This document shows, in pieces, positions 42,737 to 51,969 of a stretch of 64,000 bases of DNA (position 1 is its first letter; each line of letters opens with the position of its first letter). Origin of the DNA: Gimesia fumaroli (GTDB lineage Bacteria; Planctomycetota; Planctomycetia; Planctomycetales; Planctomycetaceae); the NCBI RefSeq assembly GCF_007754425.1, contig NZ_CP037452.1:1996664-2060663 (forward strand), given 5' to 3'. Position numbers and translations under genes: made by a program. The notes below the pieces were generated by a model. The model had not been told where the DNA came from and did not search any database. It saw only the letters and a program-made list of their open reading frames with translations.

Positions 42737-43864
42737 TTACTGGAAAGCAGACGCAATCATATTCGACAATTGTACCAGGCGCCAGGGGGCTTTTGAGCGA
42801 ATGGCGGTTGTCAGGATGATTGCAAAGCCATCACGGCGTCGATCCATCCAGACCATGGTGCCAGTCGCTCCTGTATGGCCGAAGACACTCCGGTCGAGCA
42901 GATTCCCCCAGCTTCCAGACTGACCGGGATGATTCAATCGCCACCCCAGCCCCCACGGCTGTGATCGTCGGATCGGTTCGGGCAGGTCAGGATAATCGTT
43001 GAGCCGATTCGTGGTCGCCATTTCCATCATTGATTGAGAAAGCAGACGCTCGTCTTGCACTTTTCCATAATTCAGCATGCACTGGCAGATCACAGCCATA
43101 TCTTCCGGTGCGCTGAACATGCCACCCCAGGGAACTCCCAGATCCTGCCAGTATTTGCTGTTCCAGCCGAAATTCGAACCGATCTGGTATTCCGGCGTTT
43201 CGACACGCACCAGTCGTTCGCGCGGAAAATCGCCACGTCCCAGCCAGGTACTTTGCAGACCGAGCGGCTTGATGATTTCGTCGCGGACATGTTGGGCGAT
43301 TGTTTTTCTGGTAAGACGCTGGACGATCTCCGCAACGATTAGTGTGCCCATGCTCTGATAGCTGAGTCCGGTTCCCGCCGGTTGGAACAGCGGCACGGTG
43401 TCATAGATGGCGCCGTGGATAAACTTGTCGAGCGGTGCCAATGATTGTCGAAGTTCGACATTATTATCCAGCATGTCGGGCATCCCTGAAGTATGTGTAA
43501 ACAGGTGATGCACGAGTATCGACTCTTTATGGTGTGCTGCGAAATCGGGAATATAATGCGTCACCGGCAGACTGAGTACCAACTCGCCTCGTTCGACCAG
43601 TTTCAAGGCGCTCATGTAGACAATCGGTTTCGTAATGGATGCCAGCAGAAACATGCCGTCTCGTCGCACGGGTTCTGCATTTTTTTCGGGTCCCTGTTTA
43701 CCGAAGAATTGGGGCTCTACAATTTTTCCATGGCGGCCGACAACAATTGCTGCTCCGGGCATGGTTCCCGCATCCGTCCATTCTGTCAGTAATTTTCCTG
43801 CCTGTTGCAGTCGTTCTCCATCGAGGTCAATTTCCTGTGGTTTAACAAGGGGCAGCGAAGTCAT
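42737..43864 (-). CDS. Serine hydrolase, beta-lactamase/esterase (class C) fold
   Basis: A 375-residue cytosolic protein of the beta-lactamase-like serine hydrolase family. SxxK motif: Ser76-Ile-Thr-Lys79 in FLLASITKP. Second motif: LSYQSMG (Tyr as general base). Third motif: FGHTGATG in place of KTG. Other conserved parts: LFTHTSGMPD and WGGMFSAPEDMA. Such proteins are esterases, D-aminopeptidases or peptidoglycan-related hydrolases more often than true beta-lactamases. The ATG at 43864 has AAGGA eight bases upstream and removes an improbable N-terminal extension; no signal peptide. Its substrate is unknown. Confidence 0.88.
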   Translation of the reverse strand: MTSLPLVKPQEIDLDGERLQQAGKLLTEWTDAGTMPGAAIVVGRHGKIVEPQFFGKQGPEKNAEPVRRDGMFLLASITKPIVYMSALKLVERGELVLSLPVTHYIPDFAAHHKESILVHHLFTHTSGMPDMLDNNVELRQSLAPLDKFIHGAIYDTVPLFQPAGTGLSYQSMGTLIVAEIVQRLTRKTIAQHVRDEIIKPLGLQSTWLGRGDFPRERLVRVETPEYQIGSNFGWNSKYWQDLGVPWGGMFSAPEDMAVICQCMLNYGKVQDERLLSQSMMEMATTNRLNDYPDLPEPIRRSQPWGLGWRLNHPGQSGSWGNLLDRSVFGHTGATGTMVWMDRRRDGFAIILTTAIRSKAPWRLVQLSNMIASAFQ

Positions 43865-44001
43865 CGTAAAGTTCCTTCGAAAAGACGGTCTGTGTTGACT
43901 CTGGCGAACCCATTCACCATGATCGATATGATGGCGTTCGTCAAGCAATCGGGCAGAGGTACATAGAGCCGATGAGATTTCAACGAGACAAGGTCGAATT
44001 C

Positions 44002-45075
44002 ATGCGGAAACAATCCATTGCCATTTGGGCGTTCTTTTTTCTGGTGCTGGTGATCACTGACTTAGATGCTGCGGAACTGCCTGATCAGAATGGAACGGTA
44101 TCGATTTCAACTCAGGAATGGCCGTTTCATCCCGGACCGCGTTCGGTGAAGGTTTACATATATTATCCAGGTAACAAACTGGAAAATGTGAACGCGGAGA
44201 CGGGTTTGATGCTCAATCTACATAACTGGGGTGGCACCAATACTTCGGGCGCCGGCAATCCGGCGGTGCTCACGAAAGAACTGAATGTGATTGCGATTTC
44301 GGTCGATTACCTGCAGAGCGGTTCCTGGAAAGCACAGACCGAGATGGGGGCTCCCTATGATTTTGGTTATCTGCAGGCGATTGATGCGCTGCGGGCGCTG
44401 TCGTTTGTATTTCACGGGTTGCAGGAGAAAAAGATCCCGTTCAATTCAAAACGCATCTATTCCACCGGTGGTTCGGGGGGTGGGAACGTTACGCTGATGT
44501 GCAATAAATTTGCGCCGCATACCTTTACGTGCGTGATTGATATCTGCGGCATGCCACGTCTTTCCGATGATATTGCGTTTCATTTACCCGGCGGTAGCAG
44601 CCTGAATGCCCGTTATAGTCGGGACAAAAATTCGAAGAATTATCTGGCACCGGGCGCACAGGAGATTCGATTTATCGGGAATCCTGAGCATTTGAAATTA
44701 ATGAAAGACCGGGGGCACGCGTCAAAGATCATCGTCATTCATGGTACGGGAGATACCACTTGTCCTTATGCCGATGCAAAAACGATGGTTCAGAATATGA
44801 AAGCCGCACAACTGGATGTCGAAGCGAAATTTGTTACGCCCGCGGACATTGATAATGTCGTCTTTAAAAACATTGGTCACTCGCTCGGCGATCGGACAAA
44901 GATGATGATTAAATACGGCGGAGAATATGCAATTCCCAGACGCGAAAAATTTCGTCTGCGTACGTCTCCCACCGATTTTGAATTGAAGCAGGACGTGATT
45001 TATCCGACTTCCGATGGGCGTTATGTGATCTCGTATGCAGACGGCGTGCCAACGGTCCGTTTTGAATCCAAGTGA
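44002..45075 (+). CDS. Secreted alpha/beta hydrolase (DUF2920-like)
   Basis: A 357-residue exported protein. The start at 44002 with AAGG upstream gives a clean signal peptide (MRKQSIAIWAFFFLVLVITDL, cleavage near DAAE); an earlier ATG (43972) is rejected. Alpha/beta-hydrolase catalytic features: nucleophile Ser in YSTGGSGGGN, Asp in GTGDTTCPY and His in KNIGHSLGD. The early WGGTNTSGAGN segment probably forms the oxyanion region. Overall pattern resembles the DUF2920/PHB depolymerase-like esterases. Its target could be a polyester or polysaccharide ester outside the cell. It is divergent from the neighbouring serine hydrolase, 137 bp apart. Confidence 0.8.
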   Translation: MRKQSIAIWAFFFLVLVITDLDAAELPDQNGTVSISTQEWPFHPGPRSVKVYIYYPGNKLENVNAETGLMLNLHNWGGTNTSGAGNPAVLTKELNVIAISVDYLQSGSWKAQTEMGAPYDFGYLQAIDALRALSFVFHGLQEKKIPFNSKRIYSTGGSGGGNVTLMCNKFAPHTFTCVIDICGMPRLSDDIAFHLPGGSSLNARYSRDKNSKNYLAPGAQEIRFIGNPEHLKLMKDRGHASKIIVIHGTGDTTCPYADAKTMVQNMKAAQLDVEAKFVTPADIDNVVFKNIGHSLGDRTKMMIKYGGEYAIPRREKFRLRTSPTDFELKQDVIYPTSDGRYVISYADGVPTVRFESK

Positions 45076-45098
45076 TGTTGACTACCTGCGGCGTGAAA

Positions 45099-46994
45099 TC
45101 AAATCGTTGAACCCGGTGTGAAGTCAATCAATGCTTTGGGAGGGATCGCGACTCTTAACGCATTCAGCACAGCCAGTACATCAATGACTTCCTGAGTCAG
45201 CGCCCCGGCGACCGGGGGTAAATATCCCGCGGCAGCGAGTAGCATCCCCAGCATGCTCAAGCCCATGCCACCGATCGCACTTTGCAGAGCGATACGTCGC
45301 ATGCGACGACTGATGTGCAGAAATTCGTCAATTTTTTGCAGCGAGCTATCCATGACGATCACGTCGGCTGCTTCCGTCGTGACATCGCTGTTTTGGCCGA
45401 AAGCAACCCCCACGGTCGCGGCGATGAGAGCGGGTGCGTCGTTGATTCCATCGCCGACAAAGATTGTATTGGTCTGCGCCGTTTCTTCGTTGACAATTTC
45501 CAGTTTTTGTTCGGGACTCTGGCTGAAGAAGACATTTTCGATGCCGACTTGATCGGCGAGGTACCTTACTTCCGATTCCCGATCACCGGAGACCAGCATC
45601 GTGCGCTGGATCTGGTGTTGTGGTGAGAGATGGTTGATAAAAGAGAGGCCATCCGTGCGGGGGGTATCCCGAAAACGATACGTGCCCGCATATAAATCGT
45701 CAATCAGAATCAAACATTCCAGGCCACCCGCCTGTTCGGGGAGTTGGCTTTCGACTTCCGGCTGCTGTTTGAGAAGTTTCTTGCGACTGGTAATCTGAAT
45801 GGAATGTCCATTAACGGTTCCCTGAAGCCCTTGTCCCGGCGGTTCGCTGATTTCAGTCGCTTCGTGCGTGATGGTTTTTTCTGCCTGCACTGTATTAAGA
45901 ATAGCTTGTGCCAGTGGGTGTTTGGAAAATCGCTCAATACTGCCGACGAGCGAGAGGACTTCGTCCTGCTTAAATCCTTCAGCGTAGATCTGTTCGGTGA
46001 GATGCGGCTCTCCATAGGTCAGCGTGCCTGTTTTATCAAAAATGATGGTACGACAGGTGTCCGCGGTTTCCAGTGCAGTTGGATCGCGTACAATAATCGC
46101 TCTGCGGGCAGCCAGAGAGATCGAGCCGATGATGGCGACCGGGATTGCAATTAAGAGCGGGCAGGGGGTCGCGACTACCATCACAGCCAGAAAACGGACG
46201 GGATCTCCTGAGATGATCCAGGCGATGAGTCCAATTAAAACAGCAAGCGGCGTGTACCAGGCGCCTAGTTTGTCTGCCATCCGTCGCATACGAGGGCGAT
46301 GTTGTTCCGACGTCTGCATGACCTCCATGATTTTGGCGTAGCGCGAATCAACGGCCAGTTTCTCAGCGCGGATCGTTAATGCGGATTCGCCGTTAATCGC
46401 TCCTGAAAGAACCTGAGATCCGGGGGTCTTGGACATCATATAGGGTTCACCGGTCAGATATGATTCATCCATCACGCCATGACCTTCCAGCACGATTCCA
46501 TCAATGGGACAGATTTCGTGGGGGAAGATGACCAGCGTGTCGTCGATGGCAATCTGATCTAAGGCAACATCGTCGATGCGAGAATCGATCTTGCGATGGG
46601 CGATTGAAGGCATACGTTTACTCAACGCCTGTAGCACAGAGGACGCGCTGCGGACGGCGTAGGCTTCCAGGGCTTCGCCTCCGGAAAGCATCAGCACAAC
46701 CAGCGATCCGGCGAGATACTCATCGAGTAAAATCGAGACGACGATGGAAATGCCGGCCAGTAGATCCGAGCCAAATTCCCGGTGAAACATTTTAACCAGC
46801 AGCCCCCAGACCAGCGGCGTCCCCCCCAAGGCTAAGACAGCCCAGAGCGGGAAATTCTGCACCGTTTCTGATGTCACTAATGCAAAACGCAAGATCAGAT
46901 GCGCAGCAATCATGATGATCGTGAACACGGCGATCAACGTTTCAAGAGATTTCCAGACAGGTGAACCCGGTTTCGACGGATTGGAGTTCGACAC
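45099..46994 (-). CDS. Heavy-metal P1B-type ATPase (TPC motif)
   Basis: A 631-residue pump. P-type ATPase motifs: TGEP in DESYLTGEP, phosphorylation DKTGT in [14 protein letters not shown] motif SKHPLAQAI and [10 protein letters not shown]. The membrane metal motif is [10 protein letters not shown], not the CPC of copper pumps or CPx of zinc pumps, so the ion cannot be named. No N-terminal metal-binding HMA domain. The start is a GTG at 46994 (AAGGA six bases upstream) since the frame's other starts are TTG/GTG without a ribosome site and no ATG precedes the first helix. The ZIP-like gene is 205 bp upstream on the same strand, so metal homeostasis is a shared theme. Confidence 0.9.
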   Translation of the reverse strand: MSNSNPSKPGSPVWKSLETLIAVFTIIMIAAHLILRFALVTSETVQNFPLWAVLALGGTPLVWGLLVKMFHREFGSDLLAGISIVVSILLDEYLAGSLVVLMLSGGEALEAYAVRSASSVLQALSKRMPSIAHRKIDSRIDDVALDQIAIDDTLVIFPHEICPIDGIVLEGHGVMDESYLTGEPYMMSKTPGSQVLSGAINGESALTIRAEKLAVDSRYAKIMEVMQTSEQHRPRMRRMADKLGAWYTPLAVLIGLIAWIISGDPVRFLAVMVVATPCPLLIAIPVAIIGSISLAARRAIIVRDPTALETADTCRTIIFDKTGTLTYGEPHLTEQIYAEGFKQDEVLSLVGSIERFSKHPLAQAILNTVQAEKTITHEATEISEPPGQGLQGTVNGHSIQITSRKKLLKQQPEVESQLPEQAGGLECLILIDDLYAGTYRFRDTPRTDGLSFINHLSPQHQIQRTMLVSGDRESEVRYLADQVGIENVFFSQSPEQKLEIVNEETAQTNTIFVGDGINDAPALIAATVGVAFGQNSDVTTEAADVIVMDSSLQKIDEFLHISRRMRRIALQSAIGGMGLSMLGMLLAAAGYLPPVAGALTQEVIDVLAVLNALRVAIPPKALIDFTPGSTI

Positions 46995-47199
46995 GCTGAT
47001 TCCTTTTGTGTTTGAAGCCGAGACTGTTTGATTGGAGCGTGTTACCGGAATCACTCGGCGAATGTGACACAGCAACGGATTTGATTTACGTTTGATTGAT
47101 GTTGGTGAGACGAGTTTATTATAGCGGTTTCATGGTCCAAGGGGAGCACTAATTGTCTCTATCGGCAGAGGGGATTTTAGATTGTTGGACAAACGATAA

Positions 47200-47916
47200 T
47201 TATGCGACCACCATCTGTGCAATTAATCCAAAGACAAACCCGAGTACTGCTCCTAATGCAGGGGCCCAGCGATGTTCCAGTTTGGCCTGCGGTGCAATAT
47301 CCTGAAATGTGAGATATAGAATCCCTCCTGATGCGAAGAGCATGATGAAACCGATCATGAACGGGATCAGCGACAGTACATAATATCCGGTGAGTCCCGC
47401 CAGGGGCCCCAGGAAAACCAAGAGGCAGAAACCGGGCAGGATCAAATGTGTGTTCATCGTTGCAGACCCTTTTAATTCTCGGTAGGCATTAAACCCTTCC
47501 GGGAGGTTCTGCAGTCCAATTAAAATCGCAAGCAACAAACCAACCGATTCTCCCCCGTTAGAGAAAGAAGCGCCCAGAGCCATGGATTCCGGAACAAAGT
47601 CCAGCAGCATGGCGATGAGCTGTGAAGCAGAGTTGCGATGTGTTGCCAGAATCCGGTCAATTGCCATGAAGCAGACGCCGCCACAGAGAATGGAAGCAGA
47701 GGCGGTGAGTGGATTTAATTCTTCAATCCCCACCGGAACCAGTACCAGGGCAACAGCAGCCAGTAGTACTCCACCACCAAAGGCAATGATCGAGTGCCGA
47801 AATTCCTGTTCGAGCCAGCGTGGACGAATCCGTTCAATGTTCGCGAGAAACCCACCAATGGGAATCGTAATTCCTGCGAGAGTCGTCAGCACTATGACTT
47901 CCAGAACACCGGTCAA
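47200..47916 (-). CDS. ZIP-family divalent metal transporter
   Basis: A 238-residue membrane protein with eight helices. Helices IV and V carry LLDFVPESMALGASF and IGLQNLPEGFNAY, the paired PES/PEG motifs of the ZIP subgroup with LDxxPES in TM4 and xNLPEG in TM5. The His found in zinc-transporting ZIPs before NxPEG is Gln here, so metal choice may differ. It should move divalent metal into the cytoplasm or act as an accessory to the neighbouring P-type ATPase. Short loop between helices III and IV without a His-rich stretch. Confidence 0.82.
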   Translation of the reverse strand: MTGVLEVIVLTTLAGITIPIGGFLANIERIRPRWLEQEFRHSIIAFGGGVLLAAVALVLVPVGIEELNPLTASASILCGGVCFMAIDRILATHRNSASQLIAMLLDFVPESMALGASFSNGGESVGLLLAILIGLQNLPEGFNAYRELKGSATMNTHLILPGFCLLVFLGPLAGLTGYYVLSLIPFMIGFIMLFASGGILYLTFQDIAPQAKLEHRWAPALGAVLGFVFGLIAQMVVA

Positions 47917-48040
47917 TGTTGTTTCCTAAAACAAAATTCAAGACTAGAGGTTTAGCAGAACGTTGGAATCGTGTAATACGTCAGAGGATAACAGTATTTC
48001 TGAAAACGCACAGCAGAGAAACGACCTGATTTGTGATCAG

Positions 48041-48074
48041 AAATAAAAATAGCCCGGTCGTGAAACCGGGCTAT
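48041..48074 (-). terminator. Rho-independent terminator of the diheme peroxidase gene
   Basis: ATAGCCCGGT (48049-48058) and ACCGGGCTAT (48065-48074) form a perfect 10-bp stem with a 6-nt loop. On the minus strand it is followed by TTTTATTT (48048-48041). It lies 27 bp past the stop of the minus-strand gene. Confidence 0.93.
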
Positions 48075-48101
48075 GAAAGTCATAATTAAAAACGGGACAG
48101 A

Positions 48102-49367
48102 CTATTGCGGCAGCCGTCCGGTTTCTACTTTCGGGAAGGGCCCCGAGCAGGCTTTCATGAATGCCACCAGGTCTTTTTTATCCTGGTCGGAAAGATTCAG
48201 TTTTTTCACTTTCTCACTCAGGTAAGGGTTTGGCGTCCCCCCTTTGTTGTAGTGTTCGACGACTTCTTCCAGGGTTTGCTGAGAGCCGTCGTGCATGTAA
48301 GGGGCACTGAATTCCACATTGCGGATCGTGGGGGTCTTGAATGCACCTTTATCTTTTTCCTGCTTGGTGACTTCAAAACGACCGAGATCCGGTTTTTTCG
48401 CATCCATACCGACGCCGAGGTTATGGTACTTTTCATCTGTCAGATTCGGACCTAAGTGGCAGGCGGCGCAGTTGACTTTTTCACTGAAGAATAAATCCAT
48501 ACCACGCAGCGCACTTTTCGACATCGGATGTTTTTTAGTTTGTGCCAGAATCGGCTGATAAATGTCCGCCAGATCTTCGAGGTCTTCTTTGTCCATTTTC
48601 AGGAACGGTTTTAATTTCTCCTGATAGTCAAACGGCGAAGGTCCCGTGACAAGCGTGCGCTCGAATGCAGCAATCGCTTTACCGATGTTGTCGATATTGA
48701 TGCCATCCTTGAAAATTTTCTTGAACTGCATCTGATAGCCGGGAATTCCTTTGATCGTTTTAACCGCAGTTTCGTGCGTATTGGCCATTTCAATGGGGTT
48801 CTCGATTGGCCCGACAGCTTGTTCTTCCAGAGTAGCGGCGCGGCCGTCCCAGAATTGAGGGCCGCTTAAAATACGGTTATAGCTGATGGGAGAGTTGCGG
48901 CCCCCTTCCTGATCTCGTACACCGATGCCAAACTGTGTATGTCGTCCGTAACCTTCATCAGGATGGTGGCAACTGGCACAACTGATGGTATTGTCGGATG
49001 AGAGTCGCGTATCGAAATAAAGCTGGCGTCCCAGTTCGACTTTGGCGCGGGTGAGGGGATTCTCTTTGAGACCTACCATCTGGGCGGCACCGGCACTCAA
49101 GCCGAGCGGGAGAGTGACTTCCAGGATCTCATGATTTTCCGGCTTGCTGAGCCATTCTTTGATTTCTTTTTTGGTAAGGGGGCCTTTACCAGGAATACCG
49201 GAAGTTAGCTCAGGGGTACCCAATAGTACTTTGTTCGATTTTTGGGCGGAAGCATTCTTCTCGGCGGCGTGAGAAATCGTCTGAGTCTGGACGGTCGCGA
49301 ACACCATTCCACATGTGATGCTGAGCTTCAGAAGCAGGGAGCTACGGCCATGTTTCAATACATTCAT
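48102..49367 (-). CDS. Diheme cytochrome c peroxidase (CcpA/MauG family)
   Basis: A 421-residue exported enzyme. Signal peptide MNVLKHGRSSLLLKLSITC, with cleavage near SHAAE. Two heme c motifs: CASCHHPDEG (N-terminal) and CAACHLGPN (C-terminal). Between them the segments FDTRLSSDNTIS, QFGIGVRDQEGGRNSP, QFWDGRAATLEEQA and EMANTHETA match the bacterial cytochrome c peroxidase layout, and FKTPTIRNVEFSAPYMHDGS is the typical end, shown here in parts: TPTIRNVE and PYMHDGS. It reduces hydrogen peroxide or oxidises a protein cofactor in the periplasm. AAGGAAA nine bases upstream of the ATG at 49367 supports this start. The stop is followed by a strong terminator. Confidence 0.93.
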   Translation of the reverse strand: MNVLKHGRSSLLLKLSITCGMVFATVQTQTISHAAEKNASAQKSNKVLLGTPELTSGIPGKGPLTKKEIKEWLSKPENHEILEVTLPLGLSAGAAQMVGLKENPLTRAKVELGRQLYFDTRLSSDNTISCASCHHPDEGYGRHTQFGIGVRDQEGGRNSPISYNRILSGPQFWDGRAATLEEQAVGPIENPIEMANTHETAVKTIKGIPGYQMQFKKIFKDGINIDNIGKAIAAFERTLVTGPSPFDYQEKLKPFLKMDKEDLEDLADIYQPILAQTKKHPMSKSALRGMDLFFSEKVNCAACHLGPNLTDEKYHNLGVGMDAKKPDLGRFEVTKQEKDKGAFKTPTIRNVEFSAPYMHDGSQQTLEEVVEHYNKGGTPNPYLSEKVKKLNLSDQDKKDLVAFMKACSGPFPKVETGRLPQ

Positions 49368-49623
49368 ACTGCTGTTTCCTTTTCGGGAGGTTCCCGAACT
49401 TTGTCTTTTAGTGATAATACAAAATTTTGATTTAACAGGCGTTCTGAGCATTCAGAACAAGGTGTGATTCAACAGGGGTCCGGCATACATGAACCGTTGA
49501 ACAATTTTAAGGAAGGACTGATACATCAAATTGTAAACATGCGATGGAGGCTTTTCAATTTCGAAATGTCATGATCGTGAAGCATAAATGGAAAACGAAT
49601 GTGCACTTGGCTGACGTAGTCGT

Positions 49624-50862
49624 TCAACTGACTTCAGCAGGACTGGTTTGCAGTAGCACCATTTCGTGGTATTTGCCACCCGCTGCCATCAATGCGTCAT
49701 GAGTTCCCGTCTCTGTGATACGACCTGCTTCGAACACGACAATCCGGTTGGCGTGGGTAATCGTACTTAATCGGTGTGCGATAACAAAACAGGTGCGCCC
49801 CTGCATTAAAGTCGTCAGGCTGTCTTGAATTAGTCGTTCACTTTCCGTATCTAGATTACTCGTAGCTTCATCAAGAATTAATATGCGTGGATCTGCCAGA
49901 ATGGCCCGGGCAATGGCCAGCCGTTGCCGTTGTCCGCCACTCAATTTCACACCCCGCTCACCAATGATCGTTTGGTAGCCGTCGGGGAGAACTTTGATAA
50001 ATTCATCGGCATTGGCAATTTCCGCCGCGTGTTGAATTTCTGCGAGCGACGCATGCCGATTTCCATAGCCGATATTATCAGCCACACTGCCATCGAATAG
50101 AAAGACATCCTGTTCGACCACGCCGATGTGATTGCGATAGCTTTCGACATCCAGCTCGCGTAAATCACGACCATCCAGCAAAACGCGGCCCGATGTGGGA
50201 TCATAAAAACGTGCGACAAGATTGCAGAAGGTGGTTTTACCCGCACCGCTGGGGCCGACGAGGGCAATGGTTTCGCCCGGTTCGACATCTAGTGAGACTT
50301 CCTCTAAAGCAAACTGTTCAGAACCCGGGTACTGGAAGCCGACATTTTCGAACGTAATTCGCCCCGTGATTTCTGATTTGCTGATATTTTTTGCGGTAGA
50401 CAATTCCATCTCACGTGGTTCATCCAAGAGATCCAGCACACGGTCAAAACCTGACAGGCTGTTCTGAAACTGGGCGGCACTTTGTGCGAGGACCGCCAAA
50501 GGGCCCAACAACATTAACAGATATGCCAGAAACATCACCAGTTCACCCAGCGTCAGCTCTCCCTGCAGAACTTGCCAGCCGCCATATAAAAGCAGACAGG
50601 CAGAAGCGATGGGGATCAACGTTTCCCAGGCGATTTCAATGAGCCGTGACCACCACCAGGCATATAGCTCCTGACGCCCCATCAGATGATTGCCTCGTAA
50701 GACGCGACTGGTTTCAGAACGCTGTCTGCCGAAGGCCCGCACAACGCGCATGCCGCCGAACGATTCGGTTGCCAGTGCATCAACGGCGACGCGCTGTGCG
50801 CGAATTTTACGGTGTTGCGGCCGAATACGGCTGATCCAGGTGCGATGTGTCAGGTAAACCAT
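49624..50862 (-). CDS. ABC exporter, C-terminal part only (half of TMD plus nucleotide-binding domain); likely pseudogene
   Basis: A 412-residue open frame that covers the last third of an ABC transmembrane domain (YLTHRTWISRIRPQHRK, ESFGGMRVVRAFGRQ, TLGELVMFLAYLLMLLGP) and a complete ATPase: Walker A GPSGAGKTT, Q-loop VVEQDVFLF, signature LSGGQRQR, Walker B ILILDEATSN, and H-loop IAHRLST. Full-length members have about 580-600 residues, so roughly 180 residues with the first three membrane helices are absent. The frame has a stop (TGA) about 20 codons upstream of the ATG, and the preceding sequence continues in another frame with a typical exporter N-terminus. The NBD itself is intact. It could still give a protein, but probably not a working exporter. 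Confidence 0.75.
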   Translation of the reverse strand: MVYLTHRTWISRIRPQHRKIRAQRVAVDALATESFGGMRVVRAFGRQRSETSRVLRGNHLMGRQELYAWWWSRLIEIAWETLIPIASACLLLYGGWQVLQGELTLGELVMFLAYLLMLLGPLAVLAQSAAQFQNSLSGFDRVLDLLDEPREMELSTAKNISKSEITGRITFENVGFQYPGSEQFALEEVSLDVEPGETIALVGPSGAGKTTFCNLVARFYDPTSGRVLLDGRDLRELDVESYRNHIGVVEQDVFLFDGSVADNIGYGNRHASLAEIQHAAEIANADEFIKVLPDGYQTIIGERGVKLSGGQRQRLAIARAILADPRILILDEATSNLDTESERLIQDSLTTLMQGRTCFVIAHRLSTITHANRIVVFEAGRITETGTHDALMAAGGKYHEMVLLQTSPAEVS

Positions 50863-50984
50863 CGGTCCCAGGAAGAACGCTCCCGCTGTGTCAATTTTTT
50901 GCCTGGTTCAGGGCCGTGCTTTTCATGAAACTCGGCTTTGTATTGTTCAAATTGCTGGCGACTGGAGATCGGATTCGTACTCAT
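50850..50984 (-). pseudogene. N-terminal remnant of the same ABC exporter, out of frame
   Basis: An ATG at 50984 opens a short frame reading MSTNPISSRQQFEQYK and so on, ending GPEPGKKLTQRERSS and a stop at 50850. It overlaps the downstream ABC frame by 13 bp. The Arg/Lys/Glu-rich start of 35 residues is what is expected before the first helix of such exporters. The junction falls at a run of six A bases (GCAAAAAATTG on the minus strand). The simplest reading is that an internal deletion of roughly 450-550 bp removed helices 1-3 and shifted the frame. Confidence 0.5.
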
Positions 50985-51333
50985 TGGTGATCTTTGGTTA
51001 TTAACGATATTTTGAATGGGATACCGTTTCTGGAGAGGCACTGATTGGGATAAAGCAGGAGCCTGACTGCGAAGGAAAGTCGGACTTCCGCAGTAGCAAG
51101 CTACTGTGATCAGTATATCCGTAAGGGCGGGCAAATGCGACTCGAGGAGCGTCACGCACCGATTCAGACTGAATTTCAGGTGGTGATCCGTGTTGTGCAG
51201 GAAGTCGACAGTTAGGCATTGAAGCGAGAAGCGAGGCAGGCAGAGGGGAGCAAAATTCAAGCAGGACTCGAGAAACTGTGTTCCTGCAACACCAGTTGTT
51301 TTTTCTGGTGTTGCAGGTATTGGTGAATCACTC
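50985..51333. other. Intergenic region upstream of ABC remnant, with a palindrome
   Basis: It contains the 16-bp palindrome CAGTAGCAAGCTACTG (51091-51106) at 107 bp upstream of the ATG at 50984, and the 13-bp hairpin at 51283-51317 near its other end. No gene is supported. Confidence 0.4.
51283..51317 (-). terminator. Hairpin terminator candidate with a 13-bp perfect stem
   Basis: CCTGCAACACCAG (51283-51295) pairs perfectly with CTGGTGTTGCAGG (51305-51317) around a 9-nt T-rich loop. It begins 17 bp beyond the stop of the lipoprotein gene (minus strand). There is no long T run after the stem on the minus strand, so termination would depend on the long stem, or the element has another role. 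Confidence 0.65.
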
Positions 51334-51825
51334 TTATTTCGATTCTTTCGGTTTATCGTCAGTTAATGGGAAGTCGATTTTATTTTCCTCGTCTGCTTTC
51401 ACTGTTACCTGCAGTCCGGATTTTTCTAAATCGCCGTACCATTCCGGGATGACAGAGACTGGTGCTTCATTCGCACTGACCGTGTCTTCGGGCAATCCCG
51501 ATCCTCCGGAACTGGTGAGTGCGGTGATCATTACTTTGTAATCACCGGGAATCACCCCATCGGTTTCTTCAAATGTTCCCATTTCATACACTCCATCACG
51601 GTTGACTTTTCCCTGAGCCGGGGGACCTCCGCCGATGGGTATAAATACAAGCGAACCGATACTTAATGGTTTTCCGTTGTAGCTGACATTTCCGGTTACC
51701 GTCGCACGTGCCGGTCGGCCATCTCCACAGCCAGACATTGTTAACGGTAGGATGCAAAGTAAGAGCAGTAGCATGTTTGTCTGTTTGAACAACCTGAGAC
51801 AGGCAGGTGGTAGGTTATAGATCAT
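51334..51825 (-). CDS. Lipoprotein with carboxypeptidase regulatory-like beta domain, downstream of DUF1559
   Basis: A 163-residue exported protein with a Lys-poor signal peptide (FKQTNMLLLLLCILPLTMSGC) and a lipobox MSGC at the Cys before GDGRPARA. The mature part is a transthyretin-like beta-sandwich: ATVTGNVSYNGKPLSIGSLVFI, KVNRDGVYEMG, and PGDYKVMITALT, in pieces typical of the family linked to planctomycete DUF1559 genes. C-terminal tail is charged (DEENKIDFPLTDDKPKESK). The ATG at 51825 is used (GGGAC upstream); a second in-frame ATG at 51774 also yields a shorter signal peptide. The DUF1559 gene ends 145 bp upstream on the same strand. Confidence 0.82.
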   Translation of the reverse strand: MIYNLPPACLRLFKQTNMLLLLLCILPLTMSGCGDGRPARATVTGNVSYNGKPLSIGSLVFIPIGGGPPAQGKVNRDGVYEMGTFEETDGVIPGDYKVMITALTSSGGSGLPEDTVSANEAPVSVIPEWYGDLEKSGLQVTVKADEENKIDFPLTDDKPKESK

Positions 51826-51969
51826 CAGAGTCCCTTTACTGTGTGGAAGAATGAGAAGCGAAGCGGGGGCTGCTACATTCATCAAACGATGTCTGCAGTA
51901 AAGAGAGCTGAGTCCTTTAAGACTCAAACTCTCTTTTTCTGCGCCCTTGGATTGAATGAAACAGAAGCT

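Noticed and set aside
42566-42796. 76-codon open frame upstream of ctaC
   Set aside because: It overlaps the end of the serine hydrolase gene and has no ribosome site or conserved motif.
42737-43864. Antibiotic-resistance beta-lactamase
   Set aside because: The family has SxxK and Tyr motifs but HTG instead of KTG, no signal peptide, and is typical of esterase/peptidase-like members; resistance is not supported.
45076-45098. Attachment or insertion site between the convergent hydrolase and P-type ATPase genes
   Set aside because: The gap is only 23 bp and contains no repeat or tRNA remnant.
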